Positions 1 through 9,527 of a stretch of 30,554 nucleotides of DNA are shown in pieces (position 1 is the first letter of the stretch; each line of letters starts with the position of its first letter). The stretch is from NCBI GenBank assembly GCA_016715115.1, contig JADKBM010000009.1:1-30554 (forward strand), read 5' to 3'. Position numbers and translations under genes: made by a program. A model generated the notes under the pieces. That model was not told where the DNA came from. It did no database searches and was given only the letters and a program-made list of their open reading frames with translations. Source of the stretch: Acidobacteriota bacterium. Lineage in GTDB: Bacteria; Acidobacteriota; Blastocatellia; Pyrinomonadales; Pyrinomonadaceae.

Positions 1-30
1 CAACGACATCGGCGATCGGCTGATCTTGGC

Positions 31-153
31 TCAGGCTAGATGCACCAGCGTCTCGCAGGTTTGCAGCGCGTACATAATTTTCATGACGACTTTCAAGACG
101 GCTTCCTTCAAGGCAGGGTCCATCTGCGGGGTGTTAGGTGGAAGATTCACCAT
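31..153 (-). CDS. small hypothetical protein (40 aa)
   Basis: I do not recognise this family. An ATG at 151-153 opens a 40-residue frame ending in TGA at 31-33. The N-terminus is proline-rich and is followed by a helical, hydrophobic stretch with four methionines and one cysteine. It lies immediately downstream of a terminator-like hairpin (181-202), so it may be separately transcribed. It could be a small helical virion or lysis-associated protein, but nothing proves this. The ATG of a possible further gene (codons Met-Ser-Leu) starts at base 9 and is cut by the window edge. Confidence 0.4.
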   Translation of the reverse strand: MVNLPPNTPQMDPALKEAVLKVVMKIMYALQTCETLVHLA

Positions 154-180
154 CTTGAGGAGGAGTTTTCCACCTTCTTG

Positions 181-202
181 CGAAGAAAACCGCGAGGCGG
201 TT
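181..202 (-). terminator. rho-independent terminator candidate
   Basis: Read on the minus strand, a 6-bp perfect stem (AACCGC / GCGGTT) with a CTC loop is followed by the T-rich tail TTCTTCG. It lies about 25 bases after the stop codon of the gene at 227-749, the natural end of the structural operon. The short stem and interrupted T-run make it a modest call. Confidence 0.5.
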
Positions 203-226
203 GCGCGGGGATTTAGATGCGCTGCA

Positions 227-749
227 TCATTTCTTTGCTCCCATCAGGCCCATGCGCCATTCGAGATTCTTCGCGAATTCGGCCGCGCGTTTGTCTTTGG
301 TTTTGGCAAGGTCCGCGTTCATGCGCGAGGTGTCGGCGTTCTGCTTGAGGATGTCCGGTTCCTTGCCCTTCACGTATAGAGCTTGCCCCATCCCGGCAAC
401 GCGCCTTGAGAATCTTTACCCAAGTGTCTCGGAGATGGACTTGAAGGCGTTCTTCATAACATCACGCCCCAAGGCTTTCGTTCCTCCCGCAACTGTCACG
501 TTGTCGCCTGACCCAACCGTTTGAGAAGTCGCGCCGACGTCGTGTCGAGGATTCGGCGGGAAGGTATCCACAAGGCCGAGGCCGAGGCTTTGGGCAATCG
601 ATGAATAGTCGATAGACTCTGTTTGCGCCACAGCCAGATCGGACTCGCCGGTCCCTGCCGGGTAGATGGCATTATTGGTCCATTCTGCCGTGTCGGACGG
701 CTGATCGATCAGCCCGTCACCAGGTGGTATTGGTTTCCCATTCAGCCAT
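227..749 (-). CDS. virion-associated hypothetical protein, frame-broken
   Basis: The start is the ATG at 747-749, preceded by AAGAGAAAGATA. The N-terminus contains MAEWETNTT. The frame breaks near 720, continues as GDGLIDQPSDTAEWTNN into the open frame 416-631, then breaks near 417 and 393 and ends in the frame carrying ALYVKGKEPDILKQNADTSR, with TGA at 227-229. The reconstructed product is about 174 residues. Its C-terminal part is charged and helical with several methionines. The N-terminal acidic WxT-type stretch resembles small proteins encoded next to internal virion proteins in podovirus-like phages. Function is unknown; a minor tail or internal protein is likely from position alone. 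Confidence 0.45.
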
Positions 750-766
750 TATCTTTCTCTTGTGTC

Positions 767-1797
767 TTAGCGTGGATAGGACAACCAACCCCACGAGAGG
801 TCGGAAACCGACGCAGGCTTCTTGCCTGATGCCGATGTCATCGTTGTCTCCGCATTCTGCGTGATTGACGCGAATTTTTGCGATTCCCGAGTTGGCTTGG
901 CGGAATTGATCAGCCCGCTTGTGACCGATCCGGCAATCTTTCCAGCTGTCTCCGACCCGGCTACCTCGCTCACGCCCGCATTGACGGCAGAGCCAGCACC
1001 AGCCGCACCGGCCGACCAGAGCGCGGACTGCAGGACATCCGCAAAAGACCCGCCCCGCCGACAGCCCCGGATTGCGTTAGCCGTCCCCGCGCCAACTGCC
1101 GCGCTCGGCCTTTCCAACTGTGTTGCCAATGATGTTGAGACAGACCCTTTCAGCGCGTCCGCCGTTGCTTTTCCCGTTACCGCCCGCTGCGCTACCCAAC
1201 CGCCGGCCGCGGCGCTGACCAAGATATCCTTGCCAGACCCACCTTGCATGGCGGAAGAGGCGCCGCTTGCGATAGCTTGCCCGGCCACACCCGACCCAAT
1301 TGCTGCGCCGATCCCACTGCCAATGCCGCCGGTTGCCGCCCCGACGATCAGGCCCGGAACTGGGGCTATCCATTAACGAGACCTCTTCTGGAATCCAATA
1401 CGGATCGACATCCTGACGTCGTACAGAATACCTCCCCGGGTCGTAGGTCACGTTCTTGAGTGCCGCTTGCATCGCTCCGGGCGCCCATCGGTCTGTGTCG
1501 GAGAATTCGTCTGACTGAAATACCCTCTTGGTTCCCATCGAGCCGACCACCACTTGTCAGGGTCCGACAAGCCAGATGAATCGAATTGGTCGCCCATGTT
1601 CAAGTTCATTTGCTCGCGATACGACCCAGGCGCAATTTTGGACTGGTAATCCTTATCAGCGAGTAATGCCGTTCTAGTGGATTGCGGAAGCAGGGATATC
1701 AGATCAGTCAGATTCGCGCCCTGGCCCGAGTCCGTACGTGGCGGTCTCTTGGGCCTGCCTGCCCCCCTGCTGTAGCCCATGCTAGTGCGAATGTCAT
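767..1797 (-). CDS. Gly/Ala-rich internal or tail virion protein, frame-broken
   Basis: The ATG at 1795-1797 overlaps the upstream TGA as ATGA and opens with MTFALAWATAGGQ. Frame breaks occur near 1755, 1735, 1550 and 1362; the last involves a CCCC run. Large open pieces are 1448-1780, 1077-1553 and 767-1288. The middle carries a hydrophilic segment (NLTDLISLLPQSTRTALLAD). The C-terminal 200 residues are extremely Gly/Ala/Ser-rich with a glycine-zipper-like stretch (GLIVGAATGGIGSGIGAAIG), typical of membrane-inserting internal or injected phage proteins. It ends at TAA before the small gene at 227-749. The exact role is inferred. Confidence 0.5.
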
Positions 1798-2517
1798 CCG
1801 AAGTTCAGCAGATTGCCGATGCCGATGGTTGATCGATGAGATAACCTTTGATAGAGGTTCCCATCGTCTGAATGATGTTGTCGGAAATCTTCTGCTTTCT
1901 CGGCGTCCATATTCACGTCAGCGGCGATTTGCGCCAAGAGGTTGGTTCCGCCGGTGAAAGTAGAATTTGCCAATGTCGAGGTTTGCATAATCTGCTTGCT
2001 CTCCGGCGTCCATCTTCTGCAACTTAATCTGCGTATCGCTATTGAGTTTGGCGATAGTCTGCGCGCTGTTCGCGGAGATTCCCGCAGCGGCCAGTTGGGC
2101 CGCATTGTTTCCGGCAGCAACTTGTTTCGACGTTTCAAGTTGCGCGTTGGCCTGGCTGACCCCGGTTCCTAGGTTGGCATTTTCCCGTGCGGAATTGGCG
2201 TAGGTCGAAGCGTCCTGCGTAGCAATCGGCATAGCGTAATCGTAGGCGGCTTTCGCCCCCGATTCGGCTGCCATGCTAGAGTTGAGCAATCCTCTAGCAT
2301 TTGCCTGTTGCAGTCCTTTCGTCTGTCCCATCTGAACGATCGGATTATCAGACGACAGAAGCCCCGGCAAGCGTTTCTCGACCAGTTGATTGTCGTCGAC
2401 CGTCCATTTCTCGGCGACGGCTTTGGTCGGATCGACCTTGGTCGGGTCGGACTTGGGCACTGCTGACGTGACCGGCTTGGGCATCAGTTGTTCGGCGGTA
2501 TAGCTTACATTTGCCAT
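1794..2517 (-). CDS. virion protein, Ala/Gln-rich helical, frame-broken
   Basis: Starts at ATG 2515-2517. The first 190 residues are open (1918-2517): a Pro/Lys/Thr-rich N-terminus, the segment KWTVDDNQLVEKRLPGLL, then long Ala/Gln/Asn-rich helices. Single extra bases near 1968 and 1888 move the frame to STFTGGTNLLAQIAADVN and then IIQTMGTSIKGYLIDQ; a last shift leads to GNLLNFG and TGA at 1794. The intact length would be about 240 residues. I associate this type of protein with the tail/internal-protein block of podovirus-like phages; this is from memory and unverified. The next gene is translationally coupled by an ATGA overlap. Confidence 0.5.
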
Positions 2518-2526
2518 GTCGTTTCC

Positions 2527-3724
2527 TTAGAGCCAGATGCATGTTATGCGCATGGATAGATCGCCCGCGCTAACCGTTGTGCCTGCCCCGGTCGAGGCGT
2601 GGAAGATTTGCGGCGTAGTCTGCTGGAGGCACCAGACGTTAGTTCCATTGGCCCGCGTCCCGACGGTGTTTAGCAACACGGCTGCCTTATCCCCAGCGGT
2701 GTAACCCTGTGTCGCCCCGTTGAGAATTCCGTATGGGATCATGATATCCGGCGCTCGCGTATGGCCGTGGGCCACAGGGGAATAAACACTTGCCCCAGTC
2801 ACGTTGTTGCCGATCACAACGATAGATATCGTCCGCAGTCCGCTGATAAACAGACTGCCGTGGCCTGTCGCCAGATTGACAGAGGAATCTGAAGCAACAA
2901 CGCGCGCAACGCCGTTGGTCCATAGCTCGCACTCCCCGCCGCCGCTCTGGGTGCCGAATACGGCTTTCCCAGCCCCAACCCATGTGCTTGCCCCATACCC
3001 GCCCGCCGCAGTAGAAGACGCCTCAAGAGCCATCATTCCGGCATTACTAAGCACCCGGACTGCAGAAACCGCCGAAGATCCGGCGTTTTCGTTCTCGACT
3101 CTCAATTGTTGATGGCTGTTGTGATTTGCAACGATCTTACTCACCCACCCGCCGGCAGATGGCGTGACGGTATGGGTCTGCGCCCCCGTGGCGTAGGCGT
3201 AGACGGTCCGGACGGTATTGCCTGCCGTGATAGCGACATCCGACGGCCCGGATGTGCCGATCGTCAATGGTCCTGCCGTTCCGATCCACATCAGCGATGC
3301 CCCGTAGGCTGACGAGATGCTTCCCGCCCTGGTGACGAGGTTCCGGCCGTCGTGGTCAATGTGTTGGTAGCAAATGCCGCGCCGCCGCTATCAGTGTTCG
3401 ATATCCCAAAATCGGTCGCGCCGTTCTGCACTTTAGACAGGGTTTCTGTCCTGACGCCTCGGAGCCGTCGGTCGTTATAACTTTCCCGGCATTGCCGGTC
3501 TGCGCGGGCAGGGTGGCGGCCAGGATCAGACTAGACGCCGACATCGATGTCAGCCCAGTTGCTGTACTGTTGATAACGACTAATTCGTCGGCGTTGCCTG
3601 TCATGTCAGGCATCTTGTCGAATGCCGTCATGATGGCTGCGTAGATGGCCCGGATTGCCGACGATAAGCCACGGGTATGGGCTGGCGGTGTTGTGCCGTC
3701 GTAATTAAAAAAGTCGTTTGACAT
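2527..3724 (-). CDS. tail-associated virion protein, frame-broken
   Basis: ATG at 3722-3724 opens MSNDFFNYDGTTPPAHTRG, two bases after the upstream stop. The N-terminal part is open to about 3450. One missing base moves the frame to TLSKVQNGATDFGISNTDS, and another near 3335 leads into the long piece 2527-3291. The reconstruction gives about 398 residues. The second half is rich in Gly/Ala/Thr/Val beta-type sequence, as in phage tail-fibre or capsid-decoration proteins. A single Cys-containing segment near the C-terminus (NVWCLQQTTPQIFHASTG) precedes the end at CIWL. Function is inferred from position after the large tail protein. Confidence 0.5.
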
Positions 3725-3726
3725 GG

Positions 3727-5759
3727 CTACCTTTTGAGTCGGCGGACAATGTAGTGGAATGCGATGTTTTGTATGGAAAACGACTGATGAGTCGCGCTGT
3801 TGCCGTAGAACATCATCGAAAGCGAAGTTTCCGTCCCGTCGAGCGATACTTCCAGCCGATTGACGGTCGGCCCATCCCAGGTGAATTCGTCCCAGATGAA
3901 CTCGTCCCAATATCCCCCCGGCTCCATAGATCGGGACATCGGTGGCTGACCCGGCATCGACTTCCACCGATCCCGCCCCCATCTCATACGTCACCTGGAC
4001 CGACGCGGGTCCGTCCGATACCACGTCAAGCACGGCCTTCTTGAATGTCTTAGTATGCTCTGGCGAGTTGAAATGATTGAATGGCAGCCTCAGCCATGAT
4101 TCGATAGAATCGCCATCGAAGGACGTGCCCACCAAGTCGCGATAGACGAATCCGTCGTCAGAGCAGAAATAGGCGTATTCCCGCCCGTCGCTATTGTTGC
4201 CGGCGACATAACAGCGCACAGGTATTCCGTAGTCCAGTTGCATTATTCCGACTGGCTTTCCTCCAAGAACGGTCACGGCCAGAATCGTATTGTCAGAGAA
4301 GAACAGCCTGTATTGATTACGCTCCTTGAGTACCGCAGACTCTGTTGCCGTTCCTTGCAAGCGATTGATGAGTGGCTGAATTATTCCGCTGACGGCGGCA
4401 TACTGAAAATCGCCGAAATTCGAGGTTGCTGCAATCTGTTGGATTCCCCGTTGAGACAGGGCGAAAGCCGATCCGATGAACTCGGCGGTATAGGGAGCGC
4501 CAGTTGCCAGTCGGCCGCGCTCGACCCGTACAGAACATGGGTGCTATTGACCGAAAATATCGACATCGCGCCGCCGCCGGCATCGCCCGGCTGTGGCAAT
4601 AGATCAGTGATGTCGTCGCCAATCCCCAACTCGTTCGCTCCGGTGACAGGACTCCACTCAAGCGGAAACCCAATCGACGAGTGTTGCAGCGAGCCGCGGA
4701 AGGACAGGAACAAATGCCCCTTGTGGGCGGCGACGTGACTCGGGGTGTCCGTTGCCATGCCGGTGTGGATAGGGGCAATATATGTCCCGTCGAACTCGAA
4801 AGCCGTTCCCACCCCATCACAGCCATAAACTCGAAGTGTGTCCGTCGATCCGGTGAAGTTGTGATTAACGAACTCGTAGCGCCCGCCTGGCGGGCGGGTG
4901 ATCGCGGTCTGGATTCCGGCCAAGGTAATCGTTACCCCGCCTGTTGCCGTGGCGGCCCCTGCGGCGAAGTTCCCGCCACTTGGGGCGGAAATGACGAAGG
5001 TTCCGGCTGCCGTACCTCCCCATGCCCCGGTCCGCCGAACCACTCTGCGTATCGTAGCCGTGACCCCACCTTGAGTCAGCGTGGCGCCATCGGCTGGAGT
5101 AGCGCCACCTCCCGCCGAGAAGGTGACCTCGTAGAGGAATGGCACTTGTACCCAACCAGAGGCCGATTTCTTCCACAGGTTACAAGCCGTCCCGTCGGCG
5201 TTGTCGCGGAAGGCATAGACAACGTCTCGATACAGCCACACCCCGCGGATTGGTCCGCTACCCGGCGGTGGCAGAATATCGGCTCTTCGATCATCGGCCG
5301 CTAATCCTCGATACGCAGCGTCGTCTTCGACAGAAGATGCGCCAGATTCCACCGCAGCCGAGATGATAGATCCTTGCACTACAGCGGCAATCGTGAAGCT
5401 CTCTCCCTGAGCGAACACTCCCGTCACCCGGCCTAGAACAAGACTTCCGCCGTTGACCTGCAAGACCTTTCCGGTTGCGGCCGACGTTGCCCCTGTAGGT
5501 GGTATTGCCGGACTGCCACCGTACCAGTGATATCGACCATGAGCAGCCAATACGAGGCATCACTCGGAGCTGGTTGTCCGTCGTAACGCTCATAGCCATG
5601 CGGCCGGCGATAACCGCCTTTCACCGAGTCTATCTCGTAGTTCTGCGAACTGAGCACAAAACCGGGCTTTATCAAGGTGGCAGCGGACACCATGTCAAGC
5701 CCACCGGCCAGCGAGAAGTGCTGAGTATCTACCCTGACGGGGACCATTTGTGCCCGCAT
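3727..5759 (-). CDS. large tail protein, frame-broken
   Basis: ATG at 5757-5759 overlaps the upstream TGA (TGATG) and opens MRAQMVPVRVDTQHFSLAGG. Frame breaks lie near 5525, near 4490 and at a run of six Cs at 3914-3919. Pieces are 5433-5759, 4381-5550 and an open frame through 4360 to about 3920. After the last break the protein ends WDEFIWDEFTWDGPTVNRLE...YIVRRLKR with TAG at 3727. The reconstruction is about 677 residues, beta-rich and without transmembrane segments. The opening, with its GGLDMVSAATLIKPG segment, is typical of large tail proteins encoded after the adaptor in podovirus-like phages. A role in the tail tube or tail-fibre base is likely. Confidence 0.6.
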
Positions 5760-6442
5760 CAGGCGAGCGTCCCGCTGATGGTGATCGGGTACAGTTGGTC
5801 GCGCTCGAGTCTGGACATCATGCGACGGAATTCCTGCAGACCTTCCTGATAGACTTCCGGCGCAATTTCGCTCGACGCATAGAACATCATCGCCCGATAA
5901 ACGATCATCATATGGAACCTATCAGGCATTCCAGGCGTATCGGCGTTATTTACCAAGGCCGACGGCTCCTTGAAATACTTTCCATCCACCGTGTAAATAG
6001 CGTCTGGTATCTGCCCAAACGCCAGCCCACCGCTAGGGGTTTCAGCAACAGCGACCGGCTTGCTGTAGGAGGTACGCATCGAGCCAAACATGTACGTGTC
6101 GCGCCAACCGGAATATGGAATGACATCGAGGAACTGTTCGTTTTCTGCCGAACCAGAATAGATGCGCCAGCTCTGCGAGAAGTCCCATGAAGCCATGTCA
6201 CTGGCACTGCATTGGGCTGGAGTGTAAGTGGCCTGCTGGACGACGGTATTGAAGATCACGTCGCCCTGCATCCATTTCCAATTTGGTCGAGACTCCTGAA
6301 TGTCGATCCAGGCGTCATTGATCCAATTGACCACCCGCAGCATCTCTCCCGTCTGTCCGATAACAGATGACGGCCCCGTGCCGGAGATTCGGCACTTCTC
6401 GCGCAGTCGCTGGGCGAGTTGCAGGAATGACATGGCGGACAT
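5759..6442 (-). CDS. phage adaptor / head-tail connector protein
   Basis: A 227-residue intact frame. It begins MSAMSFLQLAQRLREKCR and contains a VVNWINDAWIDIQESRPNWKWM segment near residue 37, characteristic of the adaptor proteins found after capsid genes in podovirus-like phages. Such proteins form a ring below the portal and link it to the tail. An SD-like GAGGG sits five bases before the ATG at 6442; a second ATG at 6433 is an alternative. The C-terminus (RFHMMIVYRAMMFYASSEIAPEVYQ) is also typical. The gene is one base from its upstream neighbour and overlaps the large tail protein start by one base. Confidence 0.65.
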   Translation of the reverse strand: MSAMSFLQLAQRLREKCRISGTGPSSVIGQTGEMLRVVNWINDAWIDIQESRPNWKWMQGDVIFNTVVQQATYTPAQCSASDMASWDFSQSWRIYSGSAENEQFLDVIPYSGWRDTYMFGSMRTSYSKPVAVAETPSGGLAFGQIPDAIYTVDGKYFKEPSALVNNADTPGMPDRFHMMIVYRAMMFYASSEIAPEVYQEGLQEFRRMMSRLERDQLYPITISGTLA

Positions 6443-6443
6443 G

Positions 6444-6911
6444 TCAGCCCTCGTTGATAACCTGGCGGAACCACGCCGAGCCGTTGGGGTTGCTGTCCTC
6501 GATCACATGGATCGGATACTTCAATCCGGTACGCCTCACGACGCTATTGACCGGGTTGGCTGTCGCGGTCGCTGGGGTAATCTTGGTGCGCATGGAGATC
6601 GGCTTCGCCCGCAACAACGACTCCAGGTACTTGCGCTTGATGATGGTCGGAATCCCGCGCATGATCCACACGGACCGCCCCTGACACGGGGCCTGAACAG
6701 GGTTTTCCGCCCATTCGTTTTCTTCTGGGTCAATCTGAATCGTGACGAATTCCTCCATCATCGCCATGTCGTCCAGCCACTTCTTGTTACGCGGGCCGTC
6801 GACCGGCTCAACCTCAATAGGGGCGGGATCCTCGAACGCAGGGATTACGGTTTCCCCATCCTGCCCGATTTGCATTCCACCTGCGTCATAAGATCGTTTG
6901 ATACGAGCCAT
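6444..6911 (-). CDS. head-module hypothetical protein (155 aa)
   Basis: The open frame extends upstream to 7112, but the ATG at 6911 (MARIKRSYDAGGMQIG) has a GGAG SD in TTTTGGAGATTCAGT and lies downstream of the hairpin at 6931-6952, so I choose this start. The product is soluble with an acidic middle (EVEPVDGPRNKKWLDDMAMM). Its second half contains MRGIPTIIKRKYLESLLRAK and a C-terminal YPIHVIEDSNPNGSAWF. Its position between the capsid genes and the adaptor suggests a head-completion or minor capsid role. I cannot assign a precise family. Confidence 0.6.
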   Translation of the reverse strand: MARIKRSYDAGGMQIGQDGETVIPAFEDPAPIEVEPVDGPRNKKWLDDMAMMEEFVTIQIDPEENEWAENPVQAPCQGRSVWIMRGIPTIIKRKYLESLLRAKPISMRTKITPATATANPVNSVVRRTGLKYPIHVIEDSNPNGSAWFRQVINEG

Positions 6912-6930
6912 ACTGAATCTCCAAAAGAAT

Positions 6931-6952
6931 GCGGGCACCCGAAGGCGCCCGC
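6931..6952 (-). terminator. UUCG-tetraloop hairpin, terminator or attenuator
   Basis: On the minus strand GCGGGCGCC-TTCG-GGTGCCCGC forms a nine-bp stem (one G.T pair) closed by C-G on a UUCG tetraloop, followed by ATTCTTTT. It separates the 162-residue structural gene from the 155-residue gene and lies just upstream of the latter's SD. It could partly terminate transcription after the abundant capsid-region message, or stabilise its 3' end. Confidence 0.6.
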
Positions 6953-6981
6953 GAGGGTTAAAGCGTCTGTTGCTTTTGCGA

Positions 6982-7470
6982 TTAGGTCGGCGCCCAGGGG
7001 GTGGACCGCGCGAACACGACATCCTGATAGTCGATGTCAACGTCCGTCGGCGGGCCGGCGAGGTTGCTTGCGCCGAACGTCCATGCCGCGCCACTTGTAC
7101 CGACCTTGACACTGACGTAGCCGATCGTGGTGTAGCTATTCGGCAGGCGGGCCAGTTGCGGCGGGGCGGCCGGGAAGTCCTCGTCGCTGTCGAGCACCAC
7201 GATCTTGCTCTGCGCCACCTTCAGCGCACCCGCCGAATCGCGGCCGATGGTGAATACAGCGCCAGAACCGACCGGAATTGCCACGAAGGCTGCCCCCGTC
7301 ACGATATCTGTGGTCGGCGTAGCCTCGTTGGAAGTGATCGCCTTGGCGTAAGCAACGCTGTTGATCGAGTAGGTGATGGCGTTGGCGCTGGTAAGCGTCG
7401 TGGTAGTGCCGGCGGCAAGACCGGCCTTTCCAATGCACATGTTGCCAGTGAAGCTTTGTTGGTTCAGCAT
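6982..7470 (-). CDS. capsid-module structural protein (162 aa)
   Basis: A 162-residue intact frame starting MLNQQSFTGNMCIGKAG with SD AGGAGTCATC before the ATG. The sequence is Thr/Ala/Val/Gly-rich and beta-like, with a conserved-looking segment KIVVLDSDEDFPAAPPQLARLPNS. Its position directly after the capsid gene and the 62-residue gene, and its composition, fit a capsid decoration or minor head protein. The family name is not known to me. Confidence 0.55.
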   Translation of the reverse strand: MLNQQSFTGNMCIGKAGLAAGTTTTLTSANAITYSINSVAYAKAITSNEATPTTDIVTGAAFVAIPVGSGAVFTIGRDSAGALKVAQSKIVVLDSDEDFPAAPPQLARLPNSYTTIGYVSVKVGTSGAAWTFGASNLAGPPTDVDIDYQDVVFARSTPWAPT

Positions 7471-7479
7471 GATGACTCC

Positions 7480-7668
7480 TTATGTCTTGGTGATGGCGGC
7501 GTCGAACGTCGCCACCGTATTCGTTGCGGTAACTCCGGCGTCTGCGTCGAGAATCGCTAACACGGCGCGGATGCCATTGATCATGGCCTCAAGCACAGGG
7601 CGCAATTCCTTCTTATCGTTTAAGTTGGACATCGCGGAGATGCGTGGAGCAAGCTTTTCAGCAGCCAT
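7480..7668 (-). CDS. small head-module protein (62 aa)
   Basis: The open frame continues to 7719, but the ATG at 7668 (MAAEKLAPRISAMSNLNDKKE) has the strong SD AAGGAGATTCTC, whereas upstream sequence overlaps the capsid gene's end. The product is a short soluble helical protein (LRPVLEAMINGIRAVLAILD). It lies between the major capsid gene and the 162-residue structural gene. I do not recognise its function. Confidence 0.55.
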   Translation of the reverse strand: MAAEKLAPRISAMSNLNDKKELRPVLEAMINGIRAVLAILDADAGVTATNTVATFDAAITKT

Positions 7669-7678
7669 GAGAATCTCC

Positions 7679-8748
7679 TTAGGCCGACAGCGTCGAGATG
7701 CCGACGTTGCAGATCGCAATCCAGCCGTTGTTAGTCACAACCGCAGCATCCCACCAGATCGCGCCGACATAACCACGCTGACCGAACGGGTCCGCCGAGG
7801 ACTTGGTGCCGACAGCGATATTGGTATAGTCGAACGAATTGCCTCTCAGAGAAACATCTCCCCAAGAGTTTTCGCCGGTCACGATCAGCGGATACACGTC
7901 GATCAATGTGCCGGATGTCGATACGCAACCCGTCGAACCAATCGCGGCGCCAGCATCCTCATACGGCACGAATTCCGGCCGCAGAATGAAGCGGAAGCCT
8001 TCGCAGGAACCGACTTCGCCAGGCAGCGCCTTGGAAATATCCCCGTAGTCCCTCACCCACTTCCACCCCGGCAGATTGGACGCATCGGCTTCTAGGCTGG
8101 TGTGCCCATAGATGTTGTATGCCTCGTCGACGGAAACGGTGCCAAACTTAACCGAAGATTGCAGAATCGAGTTGACCGGCTCTGCATGGTCGGCGCGCAG
8201 CGCGCGTTTCATAGAACGCAACAGGCCCAAGGTAATGGGTCCGGCCACGGTGCCGCGCGAACTGCCGGAGCCGCCGTAGAATTGGTTTGTCGATGCGCGC
8301 GTCGCCCCGTAACGGACCATCTCCCTGACCAGGGTCATCCGCTCGCCGACCTGCTTCTTCTGGTGCTTCGGAATGTCATCCTCGTAGAGCAGCGCCGTCT
8401 TGTCGGTATGGCCATAGAGAATGTCGTACTGGTTCAGAACGACCGTGACGTCACGCTTGTCGAGCGAGTCGGGCGGCGGCGTAACACCTTCTTGCGTCAT
8501 GTGCGCTTGCGCAAGCGCATTGCCGCGATCCCCTGTGCCGTGGGCGAAAAACTGATTCGGATTGGTGACAGTTGCCCCATACGGCAGATACTGACGCATC
8601 TTGATCGTGTCCCCCTCATTCGTCGGCATCTCATAGTGCTCGCCGACCTTCGAGAGACATTCCTTGGGCATAGCGTGAGCAAGAATCTGCCCCAATACAA
8701 TGCCTCGGCGCTGTTCCGGCGTCGAAAAACTTGAATTCCTGTTGCCAT
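7679..8748 (-). CDS. major capsid protein, N4-gp56-like, frame-broken at N-terminus
   Basis: The body (7679-8695, 338 residues) matches my expectation for N4-gp56-family capsid proteins: an early MPTNEGDTIKMRQYLPYG segment, KRDVTVVLNQYDILYGHTDK, DDIPKHQKKQVGERMTLVRE, and the ending IWWDAAVVTNNGWIAICNVG. The real start is the ATG at 8748 with SD AGGAGTTAGATC. The first 20 codons (MATGIQVF, then a DAG-TA stretch, then EALYWG) are split among frames by about three indels between 8700 and 8730, one beside a five-T run. Intact length would be about 356 residues. It forms the icosahedral shell and follows its scaffold gene, as usual. Confidence 0.75.
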
Positions 8749-8758
8749 GATCTAACTC

Positions 8759-9527
8759 CTAATTTGGGTTTTTCAGCCCGTACTCCATTGCGTCGAGCAC
8801 GGACATGGTTGGCAGCGCCACCCCACCAGACTTGGTCGGTGTAATGGCAGCGTCGAGCCGTTTCGTGTTGTCTTGTTTCTTGGATGTTGCTTTCTTGACG
8901 TGAGCCTCATAGGCGTTGATCGCCGAAATCACGTCGCCGGGTTTCCACGAGCTATTGATACGTTGCTGGTAGTCGGCCGGTTGTATGACAAACCACTGCT
9001 TGAAGCCGGCGCTATTCCGCACTTCCCAGTCCTCGCGCAACTCAGTCAGCCTTTCGATTGCCATTTCCCGTCTGACTTGTTCGACGCGCTCAGTGACGCG
9101 CGCATCAAAGTCTGACTTCAGTGATTCGGCATCGAATGCCGGCTGTGCCGGTTCAGATGGGGTTGCAGTGCGTCGCGACATGACCTTCTTCAGCGCCTTG
9201 CCGACAGCTCCGCCGATTTCGGACACCCCGAGTTCATCGAAGTCCGCCATCGCTTCCTTCAGGTCGTCGTCGGAAAGTTCCGGGGCTTGCGACTGAATCG
9301 AAGCCAGCAGTTCCTTCTTGATGTCGTCCTTCAGTTTCGCGTCGCGCTTCTCAACATGCGCCCGACCTTGCCGAACACTTGTTCGTTATGGTCGGAAAAC
9401 CGTTGATTGATGCTTGCCTCGAATTCTTTAATCGGGTCCGGTGGCTCGGTAGCGGCCGGTTCCTCGGCTTGGGCTTCTTGGGTTGCATCGTCGGTTTGCT
9501 GCTCTTCTCAGTGAGGTTAAGATTCAT
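8759..9527 (-). CDS. capsid scaffolding protein, frame-broken
   Basis: ATG at 9525-9527 overlaps the portal's TGA (ATGA). MNLNLTE is followed by a missing base near 9507; the frame then reads QQTDDATQEAQAEEPAATEP and INQRFSDHNEQVFGKVGR, loses another base near 9361 and continues in frame to TAA at 8759 (long piece 8759-9250). The reconstruction is about 255 residues, strongly acidic and helical, with Gln/Glu-rich N-terminus, a KALKKVMSRR basic patch and a C-terminal VLDAMEYGLKNPN. Position between portal and capsid and this composition are typical of scaffolds that assemble the prohead and then leave or are cleaved. Confidence 0.65.

Noticed and set aside
822..1376. Long plus-strand open frame opposite the Gly/Ala-rich gene
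   Set aside because: Antisense to a minus-strand gene with sensible composition and coupling; its sequence is Pro/Ala-rich as expected from the complement of Gly/Ala codons, and it has no SD.
6300..8095. Several long plus-strand open frames opposite adaptor and capsid genes
   Set aside because: Complement shadows of GC-rich coding sequence, rich in Arg, without SD or recognisable family.
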